Origin: CBDFHB01 sp965250115
GTDB lineage: Bacteria; Acidobacteriota; Vicinamibacteria; Marinacidobacterales; SMYC01
Assembly (NCBI GenBank): GCA_965250115.1
Contig: CBDFNJ010000001.1
Span: 1,736,001 to 1,800,000, forward strand
Direction of reading: 5' to 3'
Length of the DNA stretch: 64,000 nt
Below the pieces are notes generated by a model, which was not told the origin of the DNA, did not search any database, and was given only the letters and a program-made list of their open reading frames with translations. Positions within the stretch are counted from its first letter, which is position 1. Each line of letters begins with the position of its first letter. Of this stretch, positions 51,324 to 60,418 are shown piece after piece. The position numbers and the translations under genes are program-made.

Positions 51324-52469
51324 CTACGCGGCACGGCAGTAGTAGTTGAGAATGCCCCCATGTCGCTCTCGCGACACGATGGGGCCAGCGTCATTCGCGC
51401 TTGCCGGCAGAGGTGTGAGGAGCTCGTTGCCGAGACCTTGGTGGTTCCGTTCTGTGTGATAGTGCACTACGTATTCGGTTACCGCTGTGCGCAGGTGTCG
51501 CTCACTGAGAGGTACGAAGCGGTCGAGACACTCTCGACGTATGGAGAGAACGAATCTTTCCGCGTATGCGTTCAGATTCGGACTATTGGCGGGAAGGCGC
51601 AGGGGCTTCACGCCTGAATCTCTCAAGAGCCCACGTACCGCCTCGGTGAATAGCGGGTCCCGGTCGTGGATGAGGTATCGCTTGCCAAGGAGGAAACCAT
51701 CCCACATGTCAGTGAGGTTTCTTGCCACCTGCTTCATCCACTCCCCGTTGGGGTCCGACGTTATCCCACCGATGCACACGCAGCGAGTGGCGATATCGAT
51801 GACAAACAGGACATGGTAGCGGACGAGCCCGAACGGGTTCACAACCTCGACGGTGAACAGGTCTGTCGCAGCGATGGCGCCCCAATGAGCCTTGATGAAG
51901 GTGCTCCACGACATGCTCTTGCCCCGCTCCGGAGCAGGAGCGATACCGTGCTCGGCGAGGAGCCTCTTGATGGTGTTGCGTCCGAGTTCATGTCCGAGGT
52001 TCTTGAGTGCGCCCCGCAGGCGCGTATATCCCCACGTCGGGTTCTCTCGCGCCACGCGCACAATGAGTTCACGGATATCCTTCGCCGTCGGAGGTCGGCC
52101 TGGGCTCCGGTTCTTGCTGCCATCGTACTTGGCTGCGATGAGGCAGCGGTACCAGCGCAGAAGCGTAGCGGGTGTGGCAACGGACGCAATCTGGGCCAGC
52201 GCCTCGCGGCCTAAAGCCTGGGCCTTGACGGCGAGCCTACGACGGTCGTCGTCAGAGAGCTTGAGACGCTTGCCCCGAAGCCCGGCTCGGAGCACACGGT
52301 TCTCCTCTTGCAGGTAGTCGATCACATCCTGCTGCTGGCGGTTGACCCAGCCAGCCACAACGAGCAGTAGGAATTGCGCGTGGTACGTCATCATGGAGCT
52401 GAAGATAACACCCTCGGGCCAGACGATTGTAAAGCCTACGGCCCTTGGCCCGGTCGCAAGCACAGACAC
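51324..52469 (-). CDS. rve-integrase transposase of the long-repeat IS
   Basis: 381 residues from the upstream ATG/GTG; the first ~25 residues lie within the inverted repeat, so the M of MMTYHAQFLLLVVAGW may be the true start. The helix-turn-helix part is followed by NPTWGYTRLRGALKNLGHEL, then the DDE core: ATDLFTVEVVN, YLIHDRDPLFTEAV and PANSPNLNAYAERFVLSIRR. Intact. Related to, but distinct from, the type B fragments nearby. Confidence 0.88.
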   Translation of the reverse strand: MSVLATGPRAVGFTIVWPEGVIFSSMMTYHAQFLLLVVAGWVNRQQQDVIDYLQEENRVLRAGLRGKRLKLSDDDRRRLAVKAQALGREALAQIASVATPATLLRWYRCLIAAKYDGSKNRSPGRPPTAKDIRELIVRVARENPTWGYTRLRGALKNLGHELGRNTIKRLLAEHGIAPAPERGKSMSWSTFIKAHWGAIAATDLFTVEVVNPFGLVRYHVLFVIDIATRCVCIGGITSDPNGEWMKQVARNLTDMWDGFLLGKRYLIHDRDPLFTEAVRGLLRDSGVKPLRLPANSPNLNAYAERFVLSIRRECLDRFVPLSERHLRTAVTEYVVHYHTERNHQGLGNELLTPLPASANDAGPIVSRERHGGILNYYCRAA

Positions 52470-52522
52470 TAAGCTGCTGATTTATGGTCTATTTCAAAAG
52501 GGCCGAGTTTTGGCACAGGACG

Positions 52523-53108
52523 AGGTCACGAGCCTGCGAACTGTGGCGACCTCGACGGTGAAGAAGTCGGTCGCAGCAACGGTTTCCCAATGGGCGGCGA
52601 GAAACGTGCGCCATGGCGTTCGCTCACTTCGCTCCGGCGCAGGCTCGATGCCATGTTCTCGCAGAATATTGGCGATGGTGCTCCTGGCTACCGTATGGCC
52701 GAGATTCGAGAGGGCGCCGCGAATGCGTGTATACCCCCACTTCGGATTTGACTTCGCCATCCCCACCACGAGCTCGCTAATCTCCACCATGACCCGGGGC
52801 CGTCCGAGCTGTTTCCGCCGCTCGCTGTAGTCCCACTTCCGCGCAATGAGCCTTCGGTGCCAAGCCAGCAGGGTTTCCGGTGTGACGATACCGGCGACTT
52901 CTGCCAAGAGTTTCCGGCCAAGCGCCTTACCCTTTACCGCCAGCCGACATCGCTCGGCGTCCGTCAGGCGAAGCTTCTTCCCGCGAAGCCGAGCTTTGAG
53001 GACTTTGTTCTCCTCGAGCAAGTAGACCATAGCAGCCTGTTGGTCACGCTGGAGCCAACCAGCGATGGCGACGACTAACAAGGTCAAGGGCTGGACCGGC
53101 GTGCTCAT
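52523..53108 (-). pseudogene. rve-integrase transposase, 3'-truncated (element type B)
   Basis: Starts at the ATG at 53108 with STPVQPLTLLVVAIAGWLQR and runs to ATVRRLVT, where the long-repeat IS begins. Only the first aspartate region (ATDFFTVEVAT) of the DDE core remains. The N-terminal half here and the C-terminal half at 46062-46870 together cover the family. Confidence 0.85.
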
Positions 53109-53189
53109 GACCGAGGATTCTAGCTCCCATTGGCCAACCAAGCGTAGACACGTTTATTACGAAACGTCCGGGCGAGCCGGTCTTGAGTT

Positions 53190-53473
53190 CGTTTGTGTTT
53201 TTGGACACGACGGGGTCAGCCGGTCGACCTTGTAGACCACGATCTGGTCGACGAGACCGGCATCGATGTCGGCGAGCAAGCGCTGCAGGCCCGGGCGCTC
53301 CAGGGTTCCTCCCGAGATCCCCGCGTCCTCGTAGCAGTTGGCAGCAGCACCCAGCTCTCCGCTTTCTGGCTTGCGACATACGCGGCGCAGGCTTCTCGCT
53401 GCGCATCGAGGGAGTTGAAATCCTGCTCGAGACCTTCTTCCGCGCTCTTTCGCGTATAGATGCCTTGGTGCAC
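53190..53473 (-). pseudogene. large serine recombinase, N-terminal fragment
   Basis: Reads QGIYTRKSAEEGLEQDFNSL and DAQREACAAYVASQKAE, the start of phage-type large serine recombinases. After a slip near 53,338 it continues CYEDAGISGGTLERPGLQRL and IVVYKVDRLT, then ends. The catalytic serine would be in the YTRKS stretch. The C-terminal domains are missing, and the 5' end touches the IS5-type terminal repeat. Confidence 0.75.
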
Positions 53474-54547
53474 AACTCGCGATCTCGGTCCACAATTGTC
53501 CTGTACTCACGGATACGAGGTTCCCCATGAGCATTTTCAAACGCACTCAGCGGAAGTATGTGAAGAAGGCCTATCGCGTGAGGAATTGGCGTGAATATGA
53601 GGCGGGTCTACGCAACCGTGGGAGCCTGACCGTCTGGATCTCGCTCACCGCCGGCAAGCTTGTGAACTGGGACGCGCCCCGGCCGAGGAGGAGGAAACCG
53701 GGCCGTCAACGCAAGTACTCGAACCACGCCATCGAGACGGCTGTCACCCTGGGCATGGTGTTTCATCTGTCATCTAGGCAGAGCGAGGGATTGCTGCGGT
53801 CGTTGTTCGCTCTGATGAAGCTAGACAATGATGTGCCCGATCACACCACGATTTCGAGGCGCAAGGCGAAGCTGGGTAAGGTCCCCTTCTACCAAGACAA
53901 GCAGAAGACGCCGTTGCACATCTTGATCGACAGCAGCGGTCTCGCTGTCCACGCCGGCCAGCTGCGCAGAGCACCAAAGAGCAGGGACTATCGCAAGCTC
54001 CATCTGTGTGTCGACGAGCAGACTGGCGAAGTCGTCGCCGGCGAGCTGACGAGCAAAAGAGCCCGCGATTCATCGCGGGTTGCATCGCTTGTCGGACAGA
54101 TCGACAGTCCCATCTCATCGGCCAGAGCCGACACCGCATACGACGCCAGCGGCGTCTATGAGGCGATCGAGAATCACAGCGCTCATCGCTCGCCGAGGGT
54201 GCTGATACCGCCGCGCAAGGGCGCCCAGCTCGCATCGGGGCCGGCGAGCAGCCGACAGCGCAATCGCAACATTGCAGCACAAGCTCGGCTCGGCAAACGA
54301 AAGTGGCACACAGAATCGGGCTACAGCAAACGGAGCAAAGTCGAGACAACGTTCCATCGCTACAAGGCTATCGTGGGCTCAGCGATGCGAGCGAGAGGGT
54401 TGGCGGCACAGAGAGTCGAGGCAAGGATCGGGTGCAAGATTCTGAACACCATGACGGCGCTCGGGATGCCTGGTAGCGAGATGATCGGATGATGGGAGTC
54501 GGGGCCAAGCGAGCTATCGGCCTCTATCGGAGTTGTGCACCAAGGCA
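53461..54547 (+). mobile_element. IS5-type insertion sequence
   Basis: An 18-bp perfect inverted repeat TGCCTTGGTGCACAACTC (53461-53478) pairs with 54530-54547. It encloses one intact transposase gene. A target duplication is not clear. The right end replaces the last ~35 codons of the acetamidase gene and the left end cuts the serine recombinase. Confidence 0.8.
53527..54492 (+). CDS. IS5-family transposase
   Basis: 321 residues. DDE residues lie in HILIDSSGLAVHAG, ARADTAYDASGVYEA and SKRSKVETTFHRYKAIVG, the IS5 (DDE type 4) pattern. The N-terminal SNHAIETAVTLGMVFHLSSR is the typical leader region. Intact. Confidence 0.9.
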   Translation: MSIFKRTQRKYVKKAYRVRNWREYEAGLRNRGSLTVWISLTAGKLVNWDAPRPRRRKPGRQRKYSNHAIETAVTLGMVFHLSSRQSEGLLRSLFALMKLDNDVPDHTTISRRKAKLGKVPFYQDKQKTPLHILIDSSGLAVHAGQLRRAPKSRDYRKLHLCVDEQTGEVVAGELTSKRARDSSRVASLVGQIDSPISSARADTAYDASGVYEAIENHSAHRSPRVLIPPRKGAQLASGPASSRQRNRNIAAQARLGKRKWHTESGYSKRSKVETTFHRYKAIVGSAMRARGLAAQRVEARIGCKILNTMTALGMPGSEMIG

Positions 54548-55608
54548 GGCGTGAGCCCCTTTTCTTTCACGAGAAAGTTCACGACCTCCCACGTCGCATG
54601 CCGGGTCGCTCGGTCGAGATCGAGGTCGATCCCCATCAGGAGGTAATGCGTATCCGTTTCCGCGCGCGGGCCCAAAAGGGTTACACCTTTGTGGACAACG
54701 AAACGGAAGACGCCGCTGAGTGACTGCTCGATCGCAGTACCGCTGACCTCGCCGTCGCCCTGGGCCCCGTGCGGATCTCCGGTGTAGAAGAGCGCACCGC
54801 GGTGGAAGACTGGAAGGTAGACGGTCGTTCCGGCTTTGAGATCCTTGACGTCCAGGTTCCCACCGAAGGCACCCGGCGGTCGAGAGCCCTGCACGCCGGG
54901 AAGCGTTACCCCGGGTTCGCCGACCACGGGGTCGGGGGCCACGGCAAGGATGCCCATGAAAGGTGCCAAGGGTACCTGGATGTCCTGAGCGACAAAGGCA
55001 ACTTCACGTCCGTCGACTTCGCCGGTACGAATCACGTGCCGCGTCCCCCGTGGGATGTCCAGCAGGGGGTCGTCGGAACGGACGCCCGGATAGCTCGACG
55101 AGAACACGCCTCCCGTGGCGCTCGTGTTGTTGATTCCCCAGGGTACACGCGTCTCGATATCGAGAATCTGCACCTCGAGCATGTCACCGGGCTCCGCACC
55201 ATCGATGTAGATGGGACCGGTGATCACGTGGCCGCTGCGGCCTTCTCTTGGACGCTCGTCGCGCGAAGCCCAAAAGTCCAGCACGTCCTCGAGAATCTCT
55301 TCTCGCGGTATCCCCAGCCCGGTTAGATAGGTGACTGGGTTCTCATCCTGGGTCGCGCCGGCGTGAGTCAGCGTGTCGATGCGGACCGTCTGCCCGGACC
55401 GGATGGTCAGAACGGGCTCCTTGTCGATCGGATACCAGCCCCAGCTCAGATTCCCCGGGCGCGAGGGCACGAAGTGATCGGACCCATCTTTATCGATGGG
55501 TTTGTCCTGGGCGGCCGTGATGACCGAGACGCCGATAGCGCAGAGCGCGGTCAACAGACGACGCGCGGGTCGAGCCCGTCCTCGTAACACCGGCGCATTG
55601 TCCTCCAT
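54514..55608 (-). pseudogene. acetamidase/formamidase family protein, 3' end replaced by IS
   Basis: 364 codons with an N-terminal signal-like helix (LLTALCAIGVSVITAAQ). Conserved family segments: SWGWYPIDKEPVLTIRSG, GHVITGPIYIDGAEPGD, VQILDIETRVPWG, FMGILAVAPDP, GAFGGNLDVKDLKAG and FYTGDPHGAQGDGEVSGTAI. The C-terminus after VKEKGLTP is contributed by the IS5-type repeat and lacks the usual final helix. The family hydrolyses short amides to ammonia and acid; export suggests a periplasmic role. Activity of the truncated form is doubtful. Confidence 0.8.
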
Positions 55609-55731
55609 ACTGTTTCAAGACGCTAGCGCTCGGGTCCCGAGCGAGGCACACATCTCGCCGGGACGGGTCTCGTATCCGCTCCGGTGCGATGTAGATCGGC
55701 GTTCCGCCCGTTTCCAAGCAGCGTGCTGGAT

Positions 55732-56828
55732 CTAATTCTCTGAACTTTGACCGTAGACCTCCGTTCCTCGGTTGAACGCGGCCCAGGCGAACCAGAACGA
55801 AGTGTAAGCGGCGACCTGCTCGAGCTTGGCGCCCGCCAGAGGTCCATCGAGCGCCTCACCAGTGATACTCCAAACCGTACCGGTTTCTTCGTCCTTGAGC
55901 TTGAACGGGAAAGCGGAGCCGCCCACGATCGTGAAGGTCAGTTCCTGCCGCCTATCGGTGCCCGAGGCCGAGACCCGCCCGTCGAACGGGATCGCCATCT
56001 GCGCACGATCGTCCCATACAACCAACACCGGCAAGTCTTGGATGACGTCGTTGATGGCCACCTTTTCTCCAATACCAGTGTAAGGATAGGCTCGGGCAAC
56101 ACCCTCGTGCTCGATCCCGAGGACGCGCTCCTTTATCTGCAGCCTGGGATCGAGGAAGCTATGAGGGAAAAAATCTCAGCGTTGTCAATCTCGTTATAGG
56201 TGCTGTAAGGATTCCGCACATAGTTGCGAGCGTGCCCAGTGTTGAAGCTGACCACGCCGGTGTCGGGGTGGAGGGCCTTCCACGCCTCCCAGGTGGATTG
56301 AACCACTGGAAGTAGCTTTAGCTTCTTTCCCAGGAAGTCACCGCAGATACTACCCAAGAACATCTGGGTCCACAGGCTGCGCGCGGTCATATCGAACATG
56401 ACGTTATTGTTGTCGTGGAGAAAGCCAGAGTTGGCGAACTGTAGCAGGCCGTCGTCGGTTACCGGGTCGAAGACCAATCCACTTCCGGTGAGGGGGCAAA
56501 ACGTGACGAGGACTGCCTTACCGCCGACGAAATCATTGATGGTCTCGTGCCACCACAAGACATTGTGGGGATACGCTCGGGCTTCGCCGTTGACCACGAT
56601 TCCCACCACGAGAAAGTCGGCGCCCAAAAATTCGTCACCTTCGGTGGCTTCGACAAACTCCGGTGATATCAGCGCCGGTATGCTATCCGGCCTCGATCCG
56701 TCGGAGATGATTTCGTCGCTCGGAATGATGCACTGTGTAGTTTGGGCCGAAGCAGAGACACGCAGTAGAAGAAGGCAGAGAACCGCAAATCCACAAGTAT
56801 GGAGGTATCTCAATGTTCGTCTACACAC
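55732..56828 (-). pseudogene. DUF3179 domain protein, single frameshift
   Basis: Starts at one of several GTGs after GGGAGG (56845-56840); 56828 gives usable spacing. A signal peptide (CGFAVLCLLLLRVSASAQ) is followed by RAYPHNVLWWHETINDFVGG, VTFCPLTGSGLVFDP and WEAWKALHPDTGVVS. At a T6 run (A6 at 56168-56173, plus strand) the frame breaks; adding one T gives FFPHSFLDPRLQIKERVLG and the rest, ending near FAWAAFNRGTEVY. DUF3179 proteins are secreted and of unknown function. The homopolymer suggests a sequencing slip. Confidence 0.8.
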
Positions 56829-57075
56829 GTCGCCCACCACCTCCCTTTGTAACAAAAAGATGGAGCGCTGGTCTGTGAGGCTCTTAACAGATTGGCGTCG
56901 AAGGGAGAAGCTGATGACTTCCTCTCGCTTAGCGAAGCGATCTTCATCGTCCAGCATGCCAGCAGGTACTGGCAAGTCTGCGAGTCGGAGCCTCAACTTG
57001 ACAGTACCCCCGTCTCCACTTGCGTGGCGGACGGGCGGTCGGTAGATTACAGTCATATTTCTTGTGAGGCACTCG

Positions 57076-60000
57076 ATGATCTCCAGGATCGGTGCGACGG
57101 TCACGTTTCTCGCTCTGACCTCGATCGCTGTCGTCGGAGCCCAATCAGAGGCCCGCCCGGCGGGTGCGCCGAGCGCCGAGCAGATCGAGTTCTTTGAGAC
57201 CGAGATCCGTCCGCTGCTCGCCAACAATTGCTTCGAGTGTCACAGCGCACGGGTCGAGACGCCGCTCGGGGGGCTGCGTCTCGACAGCCGAGAGGGGCTA
57301 CGGGCCGGCGGCGATTCCGGGCCGGTCATCGTCCCGGGCGATCCGCTCAGCAGTCCACTCGTGCAGCGCGTCCAGGGACGACCCGTGCTGATGCCACCGA
57401 CCGGGGCGCTCGATGCGACGGCGATCGCGAGCCTGATCGAGTGGGTCGAGATGGGGGCCCCGTGGCCGGAGGGCTCAGTGGCGGCGGCGGCCGACTCGCC
57501 CGATCCAACCGAGCCGTTCGATCTCGAAAGGCGTCGGCGCACGCACTGGGCGTGGCAGCCGGTCCGGCAGGTCGAGCCACCGGCGGTGCGCGACGACGCC
57601 TGGCCTCGGGACGCGGTCGATCGGTTCATCCTCGCCTCGCTCGAAGCGGCCGAGCTCGAGCCAGCGTCCCCCGCCGATCGGCACACGCTCATCCGTCGGC
57701 TGTCGTTCGACCTGCGTGGGTTGCCGCCGACCCCCGCCGAGATTGCGCGGTTCGTCTCCGACACGTCGCCGACCGCCTACACCGACCTCGTGGACCGGTA
57801 TCTCGACTCGTCGCACTTCGGCGAGCGCTGGGCGCGTTACTGGATGGACCTGTTCCGTTACAGCGAGTCACACGGCAGCGAGGGAGACGCGGGCATCCCG
57901 TTCGCCTGGCGGTATCGCGACTACCTGATTCGCGCGTTCAACGGCGACGTGCCTTACGACCAGCTGATTCGCGAGCACCTGGCCGGTGACCTGCTGCCGA
58001 GGCCACGTCTCGACCCTGAGAATCAGATCAACGAGTCGATCATCGGAACCGCCCAATTTCACCTCGTCGAACATGCAAATCAGCCAGTCGACCCGTGGGA
58101 AGACCGGGTCAAGTGGGCGGACAATCAGGTCGACGTGGTGTCGAAGGCTTTTCTCGGGCTCAGCGTTTCGTGTGCGCGGTGCCACGACCACAAGTTCGAC
58201 GCGATCAGCCAGAAGGACTACTACTCGTTGTTTGGGACGCTCTACGGGGCGAGACCGACGCAGCGGGCCATCGACGATGAGACCCTGCTCGACACCAACA
58301 AAGACGCCTTGGCCGCGCTCAAGGTCGACATTCGAGACCGGTTGGCCGAGGCCTGGCTCGAGGCGGCCGACACGATTCCGACGCGGCTACTCGAGGATCT
58401 CGAGCCGGCGTCCGCACGCGAGGCGACTCCTGAGCCGCGCGATGGCAGCGCGCTGGGCGCCTGGCGCGAGCTCGCCGAAGTCGAGGACGGTGCCCTGGCG
58501 CGCACGTGGCGCGAGCTCGGCGATAGGTGGGAGTCGGAGATCGACGCCCGCGAGCGATTCAATCGCGAGCACTTCGAGACGGCGTGGGACTTCAGCGGGC
58601 CCGATTATGCCGCAACCGTCGGTCATGGCACGGGCCGGCCGGATGCCCCCTCGCCCCCGGGGGAGTTTGCCATCGAGTGGTGCGCGCGCCTGACTTGCCA
58701 GGTGCTGAACGGGATCTATCCGGGGGGGGCCTATACCCACCTTCTGTCCTCGAAACATGCCGGAGTCATCCAGACGCCACGCTTCCCTATCGAGAACGAC
58801 TTCATCAGCCTGCGGGTGCTTGGTGGGGATCTCAGCTTGGCCACGCTCATCATCGAGAACCACGCCTTGCCGGGCGCCATCTATGACATGCGCTACAGCC
58901 CGAAGCGGGACGAGATGGTCTGGGCTCAGTGGGACACCAGCTTCTGGAAGGGGTTCACGGCCTACATCGAGTTCGCGACACAGAACGACGTCACGCACTT
59001 CGCCTTCGATCCCGAAGACAGCCGGGCCACGAACCGGCCCAGGCGTCGCCGCGATGGGCGCTCGTCGATCGGGGTCAGCCAGGTTCTGTTCCACGACGTC
59101 GAGGAGACCCCTCGTGACCCCGTTGTGCCGGTTCTCCACTTGCTTCAGGGGAGCGACGGCGAGGCCCCATCCTCGCGCCAAGCGCTAGCGTCGCTTGTCG
59201 GCCGGCTGCTGGGCGACGCGGTGTCAGCGTGGCGCGACGGTCGGCTTACCGAGCTTCAGGCCGTGTTTCTCGACGAGTTCGTCCGGGCGGACCTGCTGCC
59301 CACTGCACTCGAGCACATCGACAGCATCCGGGCGCCGGTTACCCGATACCGGTTGCTCGAGCGGGATGTCCCGGTGGCACGTCGAGCACCGGGTGTCGTC
59401 GAAGAGGCGGCGCCCGACCAGCCGCTCTTGGTCCGCGGCAACCACCAGCACCGCGGGGAGGTCGTCGCTCGGGGCTTTCTGACCGCGCTCGACGACCAAC
59501 CGTATCCTCCGGAACCCGGCCTGGTGCGGTTGCATCTGGCTGATGCGATCACCGCTCCCGACAACCCGCTCACCGGGCGGGTGGCGGTCAATCGGCTATG
59601 GCGCCACCTGTTCGGCTATGGCCTGGTACGTACCGTCGACAATTTCGGTCGGCTTGGCGATGCGCCATCCCATGCGGCGCTGCTGGACTATCTCGCCGGC
59701 GCGTTCGTCGACACTGGGTATTCGGTGAAGCAACTGGTCCGCCGACTGGTACTGGCCCGAACCTATCAGATGAGCAGCCAGGCGTCGCCGGCGGCCCTCG
59801 AGACCGACCCGTCCAATCGATTGCTGCAGCATGCCAACCTCAGGCGTCTCGACGCCGAGGCGATCCGCGACTCGATGCTGTCGGTGTCAGGTCGTCTCGA
59901 CTCGACGATGTATGGCCCGTCGGTGTCGGTGCACTACGTCGTCCTCACCGTCGACCTAGGAAACACGAACAACGGCCCGGTCGACGGCGAGGGGCGACGT

Positions 60001-60402
60001 AGCATCTACCAGGAGATCCGTCGTAACGCCCATAATCCGTTCCTGGAGGTGTTCGACCTGCCGAAGCCGGTGACGACCCGTGGCCAGCGCGATGCGACCA
60101 ACGTCCCAGCGCAGTCACTCACCCTGCTAAACAGCCCGTTCGTCATCGGCCAGGCGGCTGAATGGGGTCGCCGTCTCGCCGGGAGCGAGGCGGGCACGGT
60201 CGGCGGACGTCTCGACCACATGTTTCTCAAGGCGCTGGCTCGGCAGCCGACCGCCGCGGAGCGAGCTCGGATGACGGACTATCTGACCGCCGTGGCGTCG
60301 CAGCGCGGCACCGCCGAGGACCTCCTGCTCTACGACTCCGAAGTGTGGCAGGACGTCGCCCACAGTATGTTCAATCTGATGGAGTACGTCTTCATCCGGT
60401 AG
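57076..60402 (+). CDS. PSD1/DUF1549-DUF1553 protein with cytochrome c-like site
   Basis: About 1,108 residues; the ATG at 57076 follows GAGG by 6 bp (a GTG at 57064 is the alternative). Signal peptide, then a haem-type site NNCFECHS (CxxCH), DUF1549 with FDLRGLPPTPAEIARF and HFGERWARYWMDLFRYSES, a second CARCHDH site, and C-terminal DUF1553 (NRLWRHLFGYGLVRTVDNFG and NAHNPFLEVFDLPKP). These large secreted proteins accompany DUF1501 partners and are suspected to act on complex polysaccharides or in electron transfer; no activity is proven. DUF1501 follows 16 bp downstream. Confidence 0.88.
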   Translation: MISRIGATVTFLALTSIAVVGAQSEARPAGAPSAEQIEFFETEIRPLLANNCFECHSARVETPLGGLRLDSREGLRAGGDSGPVIVPGDPLSSPLVQRVQGRPVLMPPTGALDATAIASLIEWVEMGAPWPEGSVAAAADSPDPTEPFDLERRRRTHWAWQPVRQVEPPAVRDDAWPRDAVDRFILASLEAAELEPASPADRHTLIRRLSFDLRGLPPTPAEIARFVSDTSPTAYTDLVDRYLDSSHFGERWARYWMDLFRYSESHGSEGDAGIPFAWRYRDYLIRAFNGDVPYDQLIREHLAGDLLPRPRLDPENQINESIIGTAQFHLVEHANQPVDPWEDRVKWADNQVDVVSKAFLGLSVSCARCHDHKFDAISQKDYYSLFGTLYGARPTQRAIDDETLLDTNKDALAALKVDIRDRLAEAWLEAADTIPTRLLEDLEPASAREATPEPRDGSALGAWRELAEVEDGALARTWRELGDRWESEIDARERFNREHFETAWDFSGPDYAATVGHGTGRPDAPSPPGEFAIEWCARLTCQVLNGIYPGGAYTHLLSSKHAGVIQTPRFPIENDFISLRVLGGDLSLATLIIENHALPGAIYDMRYSPKRDEMVWAQWDTSFWKGFTAYIEFATQNDVTHFAFDPEDSRATNRPRRRRDGRSSIGVSQVLFHDVEETPRDPVVPVLHLLQGSDGEAPSSRQALASLVGRLLGDAVSAWRDGRLTELQAVFLDEFVRADLLPTALEHIDSIRAPVTRYRLLERDVPVARRAPGVVEEAAPDQPLLVRGNHQHRGEVVARGFLTALDDQPYPPEPGLVRLHLADAITAPDNPLTGRVAVNRLWRHLFGYGLVRTVDNFGRLGDAPSHAALLDYLAGAFVDTGYSVKQLVRRLVLARTYQMSSQASPAALETDPSNRLLQHANLRRLDAEAIRDSMLSVSGRLDSTMYGPSVSVHYVVLTVDLGNTNNGPVDGEGRRSIYQEIRRNAHNPFLEVFDLPKPVTTRGQRDATNVPAQSLTLLNSPFVIGQAAEWGRRLAGSEAGTVGGRLDHMFLKALARQPTAAERARMTDYLTAVASQRGTAEDLLLYDSEVWQDVAHSMFNLMEYVFIR

Positions 60403-60418
60403 AAGATCGAGGCCTCCG

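Larger units (their letters stand above)
48037..52522 (-). mobile_element. integrase-type IS with ~100-bp inverted repeats, split by an IS1595-type transposon
   Basis: The two ends share an inverted repeat of roughly 100 bp starting CGTCCTGTGCCAAAACTCGG and running through TTTTGAAATAG, ATAAATCAGC, CTTAGTGTCTGTG and GGGCCAAGGGCCGT to TTTACAATCGTC (left 48037-48067 plus 51126-51196; right 52418-52522). The IS1595-type transposon sits within the left repeat. Without it the element is about 1.43 kb. Its right end lies inside another integrase gene (type B), which it truncates. Confidence 0.8.
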
